Source of the DNA: Desulfovermiculus sp041686195
GTDB lineage: Bacteria; Desulfobacterota; Desulfovibrionia; Desulfovibrionales; Desulfothermaceae
Length of the DNA stretch: 19,553 bases
NCBI GenBank assembly: GCA_041686195.1
Contig: JAWLEI010000060.1
Span: forward strand, 1-19,553
Reading direction: 5' to 3'
Part shown: positions 1 to 8,889 of the stretch, piece by piece
Layout: the number at the start of each line of letters is the position of its first letter
Position numbering within the stretch: the stretch's first letter is position 1
The notes under the pieces: generated by a model
What the model was told of the DNA's origin: nothing
The model's database searches: none
Seen by the model: the letters and a program-made list of their open reading frames with translations, nothing else
Program-made: the position numbers and the translations under genes

Positions 1-35
1 GATTGATCAAGGATGAAACTGGTGGGTAACCTCCT

Positions 36-160
36 CCGTCATTCCGGCGAAAGATGCCTGCCCCGGACTTGATCCGGGGTCATCCCGGACCAGATCCGGG
101 ACTTAAAAAAATCCAGACTGAAATGTAAGAGCTGGACCCCGGCCTACGCCGGGGTGACGG
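36..160. repeat. Long compound palindromic intergenic repeat
   Basis: The outer ends are imperfect inverted copies: CCGTCATTCCGGCG near 36-49 against CGCCGGGGTGACGG near 147-160. Three GC-rich hairpins lie inside: CCCCGGA/TCCGGGG (61-67/73-79), CCCGGA/TCCGGG (84-89/95-100) and CCCCGGC/GCCGGGG (137-143/148-154). This is the general look of the GTCATTCCGGCG-type dispersed repeats common between proteobacterial genes. No coding sequence is visible here. With the hairpin at 180-212, it fills most of the gene-free stretch 1-281. Confidence 0.8.
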
Positions 161-179
161 AAAAAGCAAAATCTTGTTT

Positions 180-212
180 CATGTCAGCTTTGCCTCCGGC
201 AAAGCTGACATG
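180..212. repeat. Perfect 15-bp-stem hairpin, module A of the local repeat family
   Basis: The arms 180-194 and 198-212 are perfectly complementary around a 3-base loop (TCC). The core GCTTTGCCTCCGGCAA recurs at 9734-9749 and, slightly changed, at 18736-18749. The preceding 14 bases, AAATCTTGTTTCAT, recur at 18717-18730. There is no T-tract after the hairpin, so it does not look like an intrinsic terminator. The opening of the window (3-21, TTGATCAAGGATGAAACTG) resembles the tail of the module near 18800-18820. Confidence 0.75.
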
Positions 213-281
213 AGAACAAAATGACCCTGCTTAAGTCCACGAGGTGAAAATCCGCTGCGGTTGATTGTTGGGAAAAAGTCC

Positions 282-310
282 TTGCGTTTTACCATGTTCT
301 GATTTATAAA
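282..310 (+). promoter_or_regulatory. Sigma70-type promoter of tRNA-Pro
   Basis: TTGCGT (282-287) and TATAAA (305-310) are separated by exactly 17 bp. The predicted start, near 317, lies about 5 bases before the mature tRNA. Position and spacing fit well. This rests on consensus matching only. Confidence 0.6.
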
Positions 311-321
311 TTCTTGATGAG

Positions 322-399
322 CGGGATGTGGCTCAGTCTGGCTAGAGCGCAGCGTTCGGGTCGCTGAAGTCGCAGGTTCGAATCCTGCCATCCCGACCA
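322..399 (+). tRNA. tRNA-Pro (anticodon CGG)
   Basis: The full cloverleaf can be drawn: acceptor CGGGATG/CATCCCG, D stem GCTC/GAGC, anticodon stem CAGCG/CGCTG around loop TTCGGGT, T stem GCAGG/CCTGC around TTCGAAT, discriminator A and an encoded CCA end (397-399). The anticodon is CGG, read by proline CCG codons, and the C1-G72 start is usual for bacterial tRNA-Pro. It sits between a well-spaced promoter and its own terminator, so it appears to be a single-gene transcription unit. Confidence 0.97.
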
Positions 400-409
400 C
401 GAAACATCA

Positions 410-439
410 GGGTTACAATTTCGGTTGTAACCCTTTTTT
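410..439 (+). terminator. Intrinsic terminator of tRNA-Pro
   Basis: The 9-bp perfect stem GGGTTACAA (410-418) / TTGTAACCC (425-433) encloses loop TTTCGG and is followed by six T (434-439). It begins 11 bases after the CCA end. The pncA start codon is only 27 bases further on. Confidence 0.9.
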
Positions 440-466
440 ATCCCCTCGGAAGCTGAGGCATATTCT

Positions 467-1033
467 ATGCAGCCAAATCAAGCATTTTCCACCAATGATG
501 CACTGCTTGTTGTGGATGTTCAAAACGACTTCTGCCCGGGCGGAGCCCTGCCTGTGCCGGAAGGAGATGCGGTAGTCCCGGCCATAAAACCCTGGATCCA
601 GGCAGCGGCCGAGCAGGGTGTGCTCCCTTTCTTTTCCCGGGATTTCCATCCCTTGTTTCATCCCAGCTTTACCACCCGGGGCGGTCAATGGCCAGTGCAC
701 TGTGTACAGGATACCTGGGGAGCTGCTTTCCATCCCGACCTCATAAGGCCCGAGTCCAGCATTGTGGTCACCAAGGGTGTCCGCTTTGACCAGGACCAGA
801 ATTCCGCCTTTGATCAAACCGGATTGAACCATCTGTTGTCCAGGGAACAGATTTCCCGGCTGTGGGTAGCCGGATTGGCCCTTGATGTCTGTGTCCAGGC
901 CACAGTCCACGACGCATTGCAGCTGGGATATACGGTCATGCTTTTGGTGCAGGCCACCCGGGCGGTAAGTCCTGAGAGCGGAAAAAAAACCCTTGACCGC
1001 CTGCAGCAAGCCGGAGCACAGATCATTTCTTAA
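467..1033 (+). CDS. pncA: Nicotinamidase (isochorismatase-like hydrolase)
   Basis: This 188-aa enzyme hydrolyses nicotinamide to nicotinate and ammonia in the cytoplasm, the entry step of the Preiss-Handler NAD salvage route. The catalytic triad of the family can be placed: D17 in VVDVQNDF, K103 in VVTKG and C142 in LALDVCV. The metal site is D59-x-H61 with H78 in WPVHC; H65 lies nearby. Length is near normal for PncA. The ATG has a weak GAGG 8 bases upstream, and the conserved VVDVQNDF follows soon after, which supports the start. pncB begins 62 bp downstream on the same strand and does the next reaction, so the two probably form an operon. The strong tRNA terminator ends 27 bp before this gene, leaving little room for a separate promoter. 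Confidence 0.95.
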   Translation: MQPNQAFSTNDALLVVDVQNDFCPGGALPVPEGDAVVPAIKPWIQAAAEQGVLPFFSRDFHPLFHPSFTTRGGQWPVHCVQDTWGAAFHPDLIRPESSIVVTKGVRFDQDQNSAFDQTGLNHLLSREQISRLWVAGLALDVCVQATVHDALQLGYTVMLLVQATRAVSPESGKKTLDRLQQAGAQIIS

Positions 1034-1095
1034 TGAGGTATTTTCATCAGGCGCATTGTGACTGCCCAGAGCTGTAAACGCATAAAGGCCACATT

Positions 1096-2192
1096 ATGAC
1101 CCCAAAAAAGGAATTCTTGCCCTCCTGCCCTCATGCTGCCCTCCTCACCGACCTCTACGAGCTGACCATGCTTCAGGCCTATTGGGCCAATTCCATGCAC
1201 GATGATGCTGTATTCAGCCTTTTTGTCCGCAAGCTGCCCAAACAAAGAAATTTCTTACTGGCCTGCGGCCTGGAGGACGTGCTTACCTACCTGGAAGAGC
1301 TCCATTTTACTCCTCAGGCTTTGGACTATCTGCATGGATTGCAAACGTTTCGGGAAGACTTCCTGCACTGGCTGTCTTCATTCTCATTTCAAGGGGATGT
1401 GTACGCAATGCCTGAAGGGACAGCCTGTTTTGCCAATGAGCCTTTGCTGGAAATTGTAGCGCCAATCGGACAAGCCCAGCTTTTAGAGACGTTTGTGATC
1501 AATCAATACCATATCCAGACCCTGACTGCATCCAAGGCCGCCCGGGTGGCCCTGGCCGCCGGAGACAAAAGGGTCATTGACTTTGGCCTGCGCCGTATTC
1601 ACGGCATCGACGCCGGCCTCAAGGCTGCCAGAGGCTTTTATCTGGCTGGGGTACAGGCCACGAGCAACGTGCTGGCCGGCGCTGCATACGATATCCCGGT
1701 ATCCGGCACCATGGCCCACAGCTTCATCCAGGCCCACGACAATGAACAGGATGCCTTCCGGGCCTTTGCCCGGGCCTTTCCGCAGACTGTTTTGCTGGTG
1801 GACACCTTTGACTCTCTGCAAGGCACGCGCAAAGTCATTCAACTGGCTGGTGAGCTGGGGGCAGAATTTCAGATCCGGGGCATACGCATCGACTCCAGCG
1901 ACCTCAAGGCCCTGTCCTTTGATCTGCGTCAGGAGTTGGATGCCGCCGGCTTGGACCAGGTGAACATCTTTGCCAGCGGCAGTCTGGATGAACATGTGAT
2001 CCAGGATATTGTCCAGTCCAGGGCCCCAATTGACGGATTTGGAGTCGGAACCAAAATGGGGGTCTCCGTTGACGCCCCGTATTTGGATATGGTCTACAAA
2101 CTGGCCAGTTATGCCGGCAAGGGCCGGATGAAGACATCCACCGGCAAAGAAACTCTGCCCCATCAAAAGCAAGTATTTCGGGAGGAAGAACA
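1096..2192 (+). CDS. pncB: Nicotinate phosphoribosyltransferase, 3' end lost in assembly gap
   Basis: It converts nicotinate and PRPP to nicotinate mononucleotide, the step after PncA. The N-terminus has the family opening LLTDLYELTMLQAYW. The core follows with VIDFGLRRIHGIDAG and then GTMAHSFIQAHDN, where H208 lines up with the phosphorylated histidine known in enterobacterial NAPRTases. The segment VLLVDTFDSLQGT and the later GFGVGTKMG phosphate-binding stretch also fit. About 365 residues are visible before the 100-N gap. Family members usually run well over 400, so several tens of C-terminal residues are missing. The bases after the gap do not belong to this gene; they encode rel on the other strand. 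The ATG at 1096 has AAAGG just upstream. Confidence 0.93.
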
Positions 2193-2292
2193 NNNNNNNN
2201 NNNNNNNNNNNNNNNNNNNNNNNNNNNNNNNNNNNNNNNNNNNNNNNNNNNNNNNNNNNNNNNNNNNNNNNNNNNNNNNNNNNNNNNNNNNN
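2193..2292. other. Assembly gap 1 (100 N)
   Basis: A run of exactly 100 N, which is usually a placeholder of unknown true length. It removes the end of pncB and the last residues of rel, which converge here. Both flanks are coding, so the missing DNA must hold two stop codons and any intergenic sequence. Confidence 0.99.
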
Positions 2293-4428
2293 TGCCTCAT
2301 GGACCGTCTGGAGCTGAGTCAGCTCTTCCAAGCAGCGGTAAAGATGAGATGAATCAGTAACCTGCAGGTTTAAGAAGATTTCAGTTCTCCCGGCCACTGA
2401 GGATTGAAAATGGCCGGACTCGATGTTGACTCCCTCCTTGGCCAGGAGTTCGGTAATCCGGGCCAGCACTCCGAGCTCATTGTCGGCTACGACCTTGATT
2501 GTGGCTGGATACAGGGCAGCCTCCTCTCCTTCCCAGCTCACAGTTACCAGACGGGCCGGACTGAACTGCTGCAGGTTGGGGCAGTCTGAACGATGGACAA
2601 TGACCCCCCTGCCCCGACTGATATAACCGACAATAGGGTCACCCGGTACCGGCTGACAGCACTGGGCAAAGCGGATCAATACATCGTCAATGCCCTTTAT
2701 CCGCACCCCTTCCTTGACTTCTTCGCCTTTTGATTCCTTTTCCTCCCTGGACTTGCGTTTGGGCTTGGCCTGCCGTTCCGGTGCAGGAGACTCCTTGGGT
2801 ACTAAGCGGTGCAGGACCTGCTTGGGCGTAATCTTGGCATAGCCCACGGCTGAAAGCAGATCATCTACGCTTTTGAGAGAGAATTCAGAGGCAACCGGCT
2901 CCAGTTTGCCCTGCTTGAGGGCTTTTTGAAAATTTATATCCATGCGCCGGCCTTCCTTTTCCAGCATTTCCTTGGCCAGGGAAATGCTCCGCTCCCGCTC
3001 CTGGGTTCTGATCCAATGCCTGATCCGGGTTCTGGCCTTGGCGGTCTTCACAAACTTGAGCCAGTCCCGGCTGGGGTTGCGGTGAACATTGGTGATGATT
3101 TCTACTGTGTCTCCGTTTTTCAAGGGCGTATCCAGGGGAACCAGCTTGCCGTTGACCTTGGCCCCGGAGCAATGACTGCCCACCTCGGTATGGATCAGAT
3201 AGGCGAAATCAACTGGAGTGGCCCCTGAGGGCAGATCCAGGACTTCCCCTTTGGGGGTAAAGACATAGACTTCGTCATCAAAGAGATCCACCTTGAGTGA
3301 AGCCATGAACTCCCGCGGATCTTTGAGCTCTTGTTCCCAGTCCAGGATATGTCGCAGCCAGACAAAGCGCTCTTCATCCTTGGGCTTAAATGAGACCCCG
3401 TCTTTGTATTTCCAGTGAGCGGCCACTCCATACTCGGCTATCTTGTGCATTTCTTCGGTCCGAATTTGAATCTCAATATGTTCTCCGTCCGGGCCAATCA
3501 CTGTCGTATGCAGACTTTGGTACATATTTCCCTTGGGCATGGATATATAATCCTTGAATCTGCCGGGAACCGGAGTCCAGGTGGAGTGAATAAGCCCAAG
3601 CATGGCATAGCAATCTTTGACTGAATTGACGATGACCCGAAATGCTATGAGATCATAGACCTGCTCCAGATCCAGGTTTTGTTTTTGCATCTTATCATAA
3701 ATGCTGAAAATATGTTTTTGCCGCCCACTGATTCGGCCCTGTATTCCATTGGAATCCATGATGTCCTGCAAAATACCAATGACCTGGTCAATATAGTCTT
3801 TGCCCAGGGTCCGGTGCTCTTTGATCCCGTGCACAATCTGATTGTAGATATCCGGCTTGAGGTACTTGAGGCTCAAATCATCAAGATCCACCTTCAGCCT
3901 GTACAATCCCAATCTATGAGCCAGTGGGGAGTAGATATCCATGGTCTCCTGAGCGATAAGCCGTTGTTTCATAGGGCTTTGATGCTCCAGAGTACGCATA
4001 TTATGCAGTCGATCGGCCAACTTAACCAAAATGACCCGTATATCTTTGGCCATAGCCAGGATCATCTTGCGAATATTCTCTGCCTGAGCTTCTTCCTTGG
4101 AATTGAAGGTGACCTTACCGATCTTGGTCACACCGTCTACAATGACGGCCACATCGCTGTTGAATTGCTCTGACAACTCATGAACGCTGACTCCGGTATC
4201 CTCCACAGCATCATGCAACAGTCCGGCAGCAATGGTGTCGGCGTCCATGCGCATATCAACCAGGATATTGCATACTTCCAAAGGATGTGAGAGGTACGGC
4301 TCTCCAGAGAGACGGACCTGTCCCGCATGCACAGAAGCCGAATACACATAGGCCTTCTGGATCAGGGCTAAATGGGATTCGCTCAAGTACCGTTCGGCCT
4401 TTTCCAGGATATCATTTATTCGAATCAT
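2293..4428 (-). CDS. rel: Bifunctional (p)ppGpp synthetase/hydrolase, C-terminus lost in gap
   Basis: This RelA/SpoT-family enzyme makes and degrades (p)ppGpp. From ATG 4428 the domains run in order. The hydrolase HD domain has H48, the H72-D73 pair in GLLHDAVEDT, and KLADRLHNMRTL. The synthetase has GRFKDYI (RFKD at 290-293) and PKGNMYQSLHT. Then come a TGS domain (DEVYVFTPKGEVLDL), a zinc-finger segment with C590-C591, and a C-terminal ACT domain with GVLARITELL. The intact HD site together with RFKD, rather than the EFDD-like motif of monofunctional RelA, indicates both activities. About 712 residues are visible and only a few are lost in the gap. A GTG 9 bases upstream is in frame, but family members commonly start MIRI, so I chose the ATG. 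No clear Shine-Dalgarno is seen. It is divergent from the SNF2 gene. Confidence 0.95.
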
Positions 4429-4480
4429 TGTGATCACTGTTCGGTGTTGAGGATAATGTCAAAAAAACACTGGTTCGTCC

Positions 4481-4509
4481 TTGCCAATTTTCTTTGACTA
4501 GAGTATATA
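4481..4509 (+). promoter_or_regulatory. Candidate sigma70 promoter for the SNF2 helicase
   Basis: TTGCCA (4481-4486) and TATATA (4504-4509) are 17 bp apart, in the 222-bp divergent region between rel and the helicase. This would give a leader of about 135 bases. Consensus match only. No equally good pair was found for rel on the minus strand. Confidence 0.4.
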
Positions 4510-4650
4510 TGTTGATTGCCCCTGCGTTTTGAATCTCCTGGAAAGGGGGCGATTCTTAATAAATATAAAACATTCTGCAGTCATTTGCCATCCGCACCAG
4601 CAATAATCTACTGATATCTTTATGCGGATTTGAACGGAGATTATAACCGT

Positions 4651-7600
4651 ATGCGCACGAGTGAAGAAAGCACTGTTAAAAACATAACCGATACCTTTTT
4701 GAAGGAGAGTATTCCGGAGTATATCCTGGAAAATGCACGCAGCATTTTGGAAAGAGACGGGGTACAAAAGCTGGACCTTAAAAAAAGGGAAAAATACTGG
4801 GACATCGAAGGAAGAATCCAATCTGACGATTTTCAAGTCTACAATCCGGAAATCGGCATCAATCTCAGTGAGGATTCGGTCAACTTTTTCTGCAACTGTC
4901 CGGATTCTTTTACCGGGGTCTGCCCCCACGTGGGTGCAACCATGCTCAAGATATTAAGTACCCTGGAAGATGGAGGACAAGAAGCAGCGCCCCGGCCGCG
5001 AACCGATTGGCGACATACTTTCCGCCCCTTTTTTTCGAGTGTGCCAGAACCGGAGCCAGGAAACAACTATCTCATTTTCCGTTTTTTTCCTGAGCCAGAG
5101 CGGTTGCAGGTGGCCTTTTACCGGGCCCGGCAGAACAAATCCGGGCTGTCCAAGGTCCAGAATCCGATCTCCCTGGAGCAAATCATCCAAAATCCGGATT
5201 GGAGTGAAACCTCCCCTTCATTGCCGGTCATCGCCCATCAGATCGGACAATACCTGGACTATCAGGGGCAAAGGGTGGATATCCCAGCAGGGCTCATCAA
5301 CTGGTTTTTGTGGACTGTCAGAGACGAACCCTATCTCTTCTGGCAGGACACAGATCAACCGGTGCGCGTTGAGTCCCAGAGCATGCGCATGCTCTTAAAG
5401 CCGCAAATCTCTGAACATGGCTTGAGTTTTGATATCCTGCTCGGCCAGGAAGACAAAGTCCCTTTTTCCATCGCCGAACAAGAGGTCTATTTCTATGGCC
5501 AGATACCCTTGTGGCTGCTGTGGAGAAAGACATTCTATCCTGTCCTGACCAGCTTGAACAGCGGATTGATTCAAGAGCTCATCAATCAGCCTCCTATAGT
5601 ACCTCATTCCGAGTTGTCCGAGTTTCTGGATCGGGTATGGACCAAGATCCCAAGTTCCAACTTGTATGGCCAGGAAGAATTTCTGGAGAGGATGGAGCCC
5701 ATATTTGTCCCTGCTGCCTTTAACCCCAAGCTTTTTTTAAATGAAGAAGGCAGCCTGTTAACTCTGGAAATTCAGAATGTGTACGAGACTGAACACGGGG
5801 AAATCACCCTTGACGGTCCAAACCCGGAGCTGCAAACCGGAAGCTACCAGTTTGAAGGCAAATCCTTTCTCTTGCGCCGCAAGCAACAGGAAGAAGAAAA
5901 GCTCATTACCTTGCTTCAGGATATGAATTTTCAGCCCAGAAGCAATGCCATGTGGTTCCTGGAGCCGGAAGAAGCCATCAAGTTCCTCCTGGACACCTAT
6001 CCAGAACTGGTCAAGACCTACCGGGTATACGGGGAAAAGAATCTGGGCCGGTACAAAGTGCGCCACGCCAATCCCAAGGTGGTGGCCAATGTGGAGCAGG
6101 ATGAGGAAAACAGCAACTGGTTCGATCTGGACCTGACTGTGGAATACGACGATGTGAAGGTACCCATTGAGCAAATATGGAAGGCCTGGACCCAGGGCAA
6201 ACGCTATGTCCAGCTCAAAGACGGGACGTATACCAGCCTGCCCGAGTCCTGGCTGAAAAAACTCAGCCATAAGCTTCGGGCCATGGGCCTGGATGCGGAC
6301 AAGCCGCCCAAAAAGACCTTTCAAAAGTATGAGGCCCCGGTCCTGGACAAAATCCTGGAGGATCTGCCTGAGGCTCAAACCGATTCATTCTGGAACAACT
6401 TAAAAGAAAAGATACATGACTTTGAAGAGATAAGTCAGATTGATCCGCCCCAAAAACTGCAGGCCGAGTTGCGTCCCTATCAGCAACAGGGATTGAGCTT
6501 TTTGAACTTCTTGTATGAGTATGGTTTCGGTGGGATCCTGGCCGACGAAATGGGGTTGGGCAAGACTTTGCAAACCCTGGCCATGCTCCAGTTTCTTCAG
6601 GAAAAAGGGGTGCCTGGACCGCATTTGGTTATCGTTCCCACTTCGGTTTTGCCCAACTGGCAGCGGGAAACCCTGAAGTTCATCCCCAGCATGAAACAGC
6701 TGCTTATTTACGGGGTCAGACGAGAAGGCCTGTTTAAAGAAATACCCAAATGTGATTTGGTCGTGACCACTTACGCCCTCTTGCGCCGTGACCTGGAGGA
6801 CTTGAACAAGTACGAGTACACTTCGGTCATTCTGGACGAGGCCCAAAACATCAAGAATCCAAACACAATCACTGCCAGATCGGTTCGCAAATTAAGAACC
6901 AAGTTCAAGGTCTGCCTGTCAGGTACGCCCATTGAAAACAATCTCCTTGAGCTGTGGTCCTTGTTCGAATTCTTAATGCCCGGTTTCCTGGGCTCCCAAA
7001 ACGCCTTTCAAAAAGGTTTTGTCAAACCGATCAAGGACGGGGATACGGAGAGCATGGAATACCTGCGATCCAGGGTCAGACCCTTTATCTTGCGCAGGAC
7101 CAAAAACGACGTGGCCAAAGACCTGCCGCCCAAAGTGGAGTCTGTATACTTCTCGGCCCTGGTCGACGAGCAAAAGGAGCTGTATGCCTCTCTGGCCAAG
7201 CGCCTTAAGGAGCAGGTCCTGCAAAAGGTCGAGGAAAAGGGTATGGCTCAGAGCCAGATGTCCATTCTGGACGCCCTGCTCAAGCTGCGCCAGATCTGCT
7301 GCCATCCCAGGCTGCTCAAGCTGGACATCCCCGGGGTGAACACCAACCTGCCTTCAGGCAAGTTCGAGGCCTTCAAGGATCTGGTCACCGGGATCATTGA
7401 AGACGGACACAAGGTCCTGGTCTTTTCCCAGTTTGTCCAGATGCTGCACATCATCCGCTCCTGGCTGATTATGAACAAAATGCCCTTTGCTTACCTGGAC
7501 GGGGCCAGCAAGGACCGTTTTGACCAAGTAGACAGATTCAACAATGATCCGGATATTCCCATCTTCCTCATCTCCCTGAAAGCTGGGGGGACCGGCCTGA

Positions 7601-7835
7601 ATCTGACAGCTGCGGATTACGTCATCCATTACGATCCATGGTGGAACCCGGCTGTTGAGGATCAGGCCACAGACCGGACACACCGGATCGGGCAGACCAG
7701 AAAGGTCTTCTCCTATAAAATGATCTGTGAAAACAGCGTGGAAGAAAAGATTCTCAAGCTGCAGGAACAAAAGAAGGGAGTGGCTGACGCCATCATCCCC
7801 GGTCAGGACCAATGGAAGTCCTTGACCCGGGATGA
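4651..7835 (+). CDS. SWIM zinc-finger SNF2-family DEAD/DEAH-type helicase, 3' end lost in gap
   Basis: A large Swi2/Snf2 ATPase, 1061 residues visible. An N-terminal SWIM zinc finger is clear: C81-x-C83, then C91-x-H93. A long bacterial SNF2-associated middle region follows. The ATPase then has LRPYQQQGLSFLNFL, Walker A DEMGLGKT with K638, a DEAQ box at 729-732, SGTPIENNL (motif III) and LKAGGTGLNLTAADYV (motif V). DRTHRIGQ is motif VI. The C-terminus is probably nearly complete when gap 2 cuts it. I chose ATG 4651, which has GGAG 11 bases upstream, over an in-frame TTG 21 bases earlier. Family members translocate on double-stranded DNA and remodel bound proteins. The specific role is unknown; it is related in architecture to HepA/RapA-like proteins but is not RapA. 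No defence genes adjoin it. Confidence 0.92.
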
Positions 7836-7935
7836 NNNNNNNNNNNNNNNNNNNNNNNNNNNNNNNNNNNNNNNNNNNNNNNNNNNNNNNNNNNNNNNNN
7901 NNNNNNNNNNNNNNNNNNNNNNNNNNNNNNNNNNN
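7836..7935. other. Assembly gap 2 (100 N)
   Basis: Exactly 100 N. The left flank is helicase coding sequence. The right flank opens with GGCGGCCTACTGGTG (7936-7950), the exact reverse complement of 18671-18685 in the repeat island, so the gap ends inside a repeat copy. Confidence 0.99.
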
Positions 7936-8133
7936 GGCGGCCTACTGGTGGTGCCTTCCGTAGGCCCAAGGCCCTGACTCCTCATTACTATCTGAATACG
8001 GGCCTGCCTTAAAAGACAAGGGTGGCTCCTGTTACTCCTCCAGTAGGGCGGGCTTGACCCCAAGCCCAGCCCTCTTCATACTCTGTTTTTTACTCGATCA
8101 AACAGGGCGTCTGTGGCCAAAGGCAGCGCTGAA
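7936..8133 (+). repeat. Composite intergenic repeat, copy 1 (modules B and C)
   Basis: With gap 2 and the ssb terminator, this fills the gene-free stretch between the helicase and ssb. 8043-8133 is a 91-bp copy of module C that matches the reverse complement of 18567-18657 at 80 of 91 positions with no indel. It contains the small hairpin GGGCTTG/CAAGCCC (8050-8067). A diverged module B (GGCCTGCC...CAAGGGTGGC) sits at 8001-8027, and another B fragment abuts the gap at 7936-7950. No open reading frame of interest is visible. Confidence 0.8.
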
Positions 8134-8154
8134 CACTCTTATGAATCAAAGCCC

Positions 8155-8179
8155 AAAAAGCCTGCTTTTTAGCAGGCTT
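8155..8179 (-). terminator. Intrinsic terminator of ssb
   Basis: Read on the minus strand, the stem AAGCCTGC/GCAGGCTT encloses TAAAAA and runs into a five-T tract. It lies 35 bases past the ssb stop codon. Confidence 0.8.
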
Positions 8180-8213
8180 ATCTTTAAAACAATACAAATT
8201 GGCTAGGTGGAGA

Positions 8214-8708
8214 TCAAAACGGGGCCTCATCAATGGCCCCGGCCTCGGACGGAAAGGCCGGTCCCAAATTTTCCTGAAACGGGTCCGGCCCGTTCTGCTG
8301 GGGCTGGCTGGACTGAGAATAGTACCCGGACTGGGCTGATTGTTCTGGCTGGGCTCCCTGATAATTTTGTCCCTGATCTGTGCTCAGAAAAACAACGCGA
8401 AAGGCTCGAATTTCTGTAGTATACCGGTCCTGCCCCTGCTGGTCCTGCCATTTCCGGGTCTGCAGTGAACCTTCAACCAGAACTTGCGAACCTTTTTTCA
8501 AATAGTTAACCGTGTTTTCAGCCTGCTTGCCCCAAACTTGTATTCTATGCCATTCAGTGCGTTTTTGCAGTTCTCCGGATTGATCCCGAAAAGATTCATC
8601 TGTGGCAACGCGAATATTGGTCACCGGTGTACCAGCCGGTGTATACTTAATTTCAGGATCATGTCCCAATCTTCCTACAATCATTACTTTATTATACGAA
8701 CCAGCCAT
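8214..8708 (-). CDS. ssb: Single-stranded DNA-binding protein
   Basis: A 164-aa SSB that coats single-stranded DNA in replication, recombination and repair. The OB fold occupies roughly residues 1-110, with NKVMIVGRLGHDPEIKYTPAG at the start, WHRIQVWGKQAE, and YLKKGSQVLVEGSLQTRKWQD. A flexible tail rich in Q, S, P and G follows, ending in DEAPF, a variant of the usual acidic DDDIPF tip that docks partner proteins. Length is typical. The start has a strong AGGAGAG Shine-Dalgarno about 6-12 bases upstream, and a good terminator follows the stop. It is divergent from the purine nucleoside phosphorylase gene and appears monocistronic. Confidence 0.96.
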   Translation of the reverse strand: MAGSYNKVMIVGRLGHDPEIKYTPAGTPVTNIRVATDESFRDQSGELQKRTEWHRIQVWGKQAENTVNYLKKGSQVLVEGSLQTRKWQDQQGQDRYTTEIRAFRVVFLSTDQGQNYQGAQPEQSAQSGYYSQSSQPQQNGPDPFQENLGPAFPSEAGAIDEAPF

Positions 8709-8876
8709 AATGCTCTCCTTTCCTTTGCTTTATACCTTATTGGCCCTGCTGGGCCAACAGGACATAAAAAGTTGACAGTCTACTCAATTCCCTGGCATCT
8801 GGATCAGACAGCCCTTGGCAATAAGCAATGCTCCGTTTTTTTTATATAAAATCATCACAAATCGCATGAACAGTCC

Positions 8877-8883
8877 AGGAGGT
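8877..8883 (+). promoter_or_regulatory. Shine-Dalgarno that fixes the punA start
   Basis: AGGAGGT at 8877-8883 stands 6 bases before ATG 8890. The reading frame is open further upstream to an ATG at 8815, but that extension has no ribosome site and no family-like sequence. Confidence 0.8.
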
Positions 8884-8889
8884 CCTCCT

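Noticed and set aside
179..400. 73-aa reading frame antisense to the tRNA, beginning MVGMAGFEPATSATRT
   Set aside because: It is the translation of the complement of the tRNA-Pro gene. MAGFEPAT-type peptides are well-known false products of antisense tRNA sequence.
1483..2292. Apparent extension of rel across the gap down to 1483
   Set aside because: Past the gap it is simply antisense to pncB. Rel is already nearly full length at 2293.
2193..2352. Apparent extension of pncB across the N run to a stop at 2352
   Set aside because: The bases after the gap encode rel on the other strand, and the frame through N is meaningless because the true gap length is unknown.
4457..4462. TTGACA on the minus strand as a rel -35 box
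   Set aside because: The 17-bp-spaced position reads CAGTGA and overlaps the proposed start region, so no promoter can be supported.
7836..7977. Apparent extension of the SNF2 protein through gap 2
   Set aside because: The residues after the gap come from repeat sequence in an arbitrary frame.
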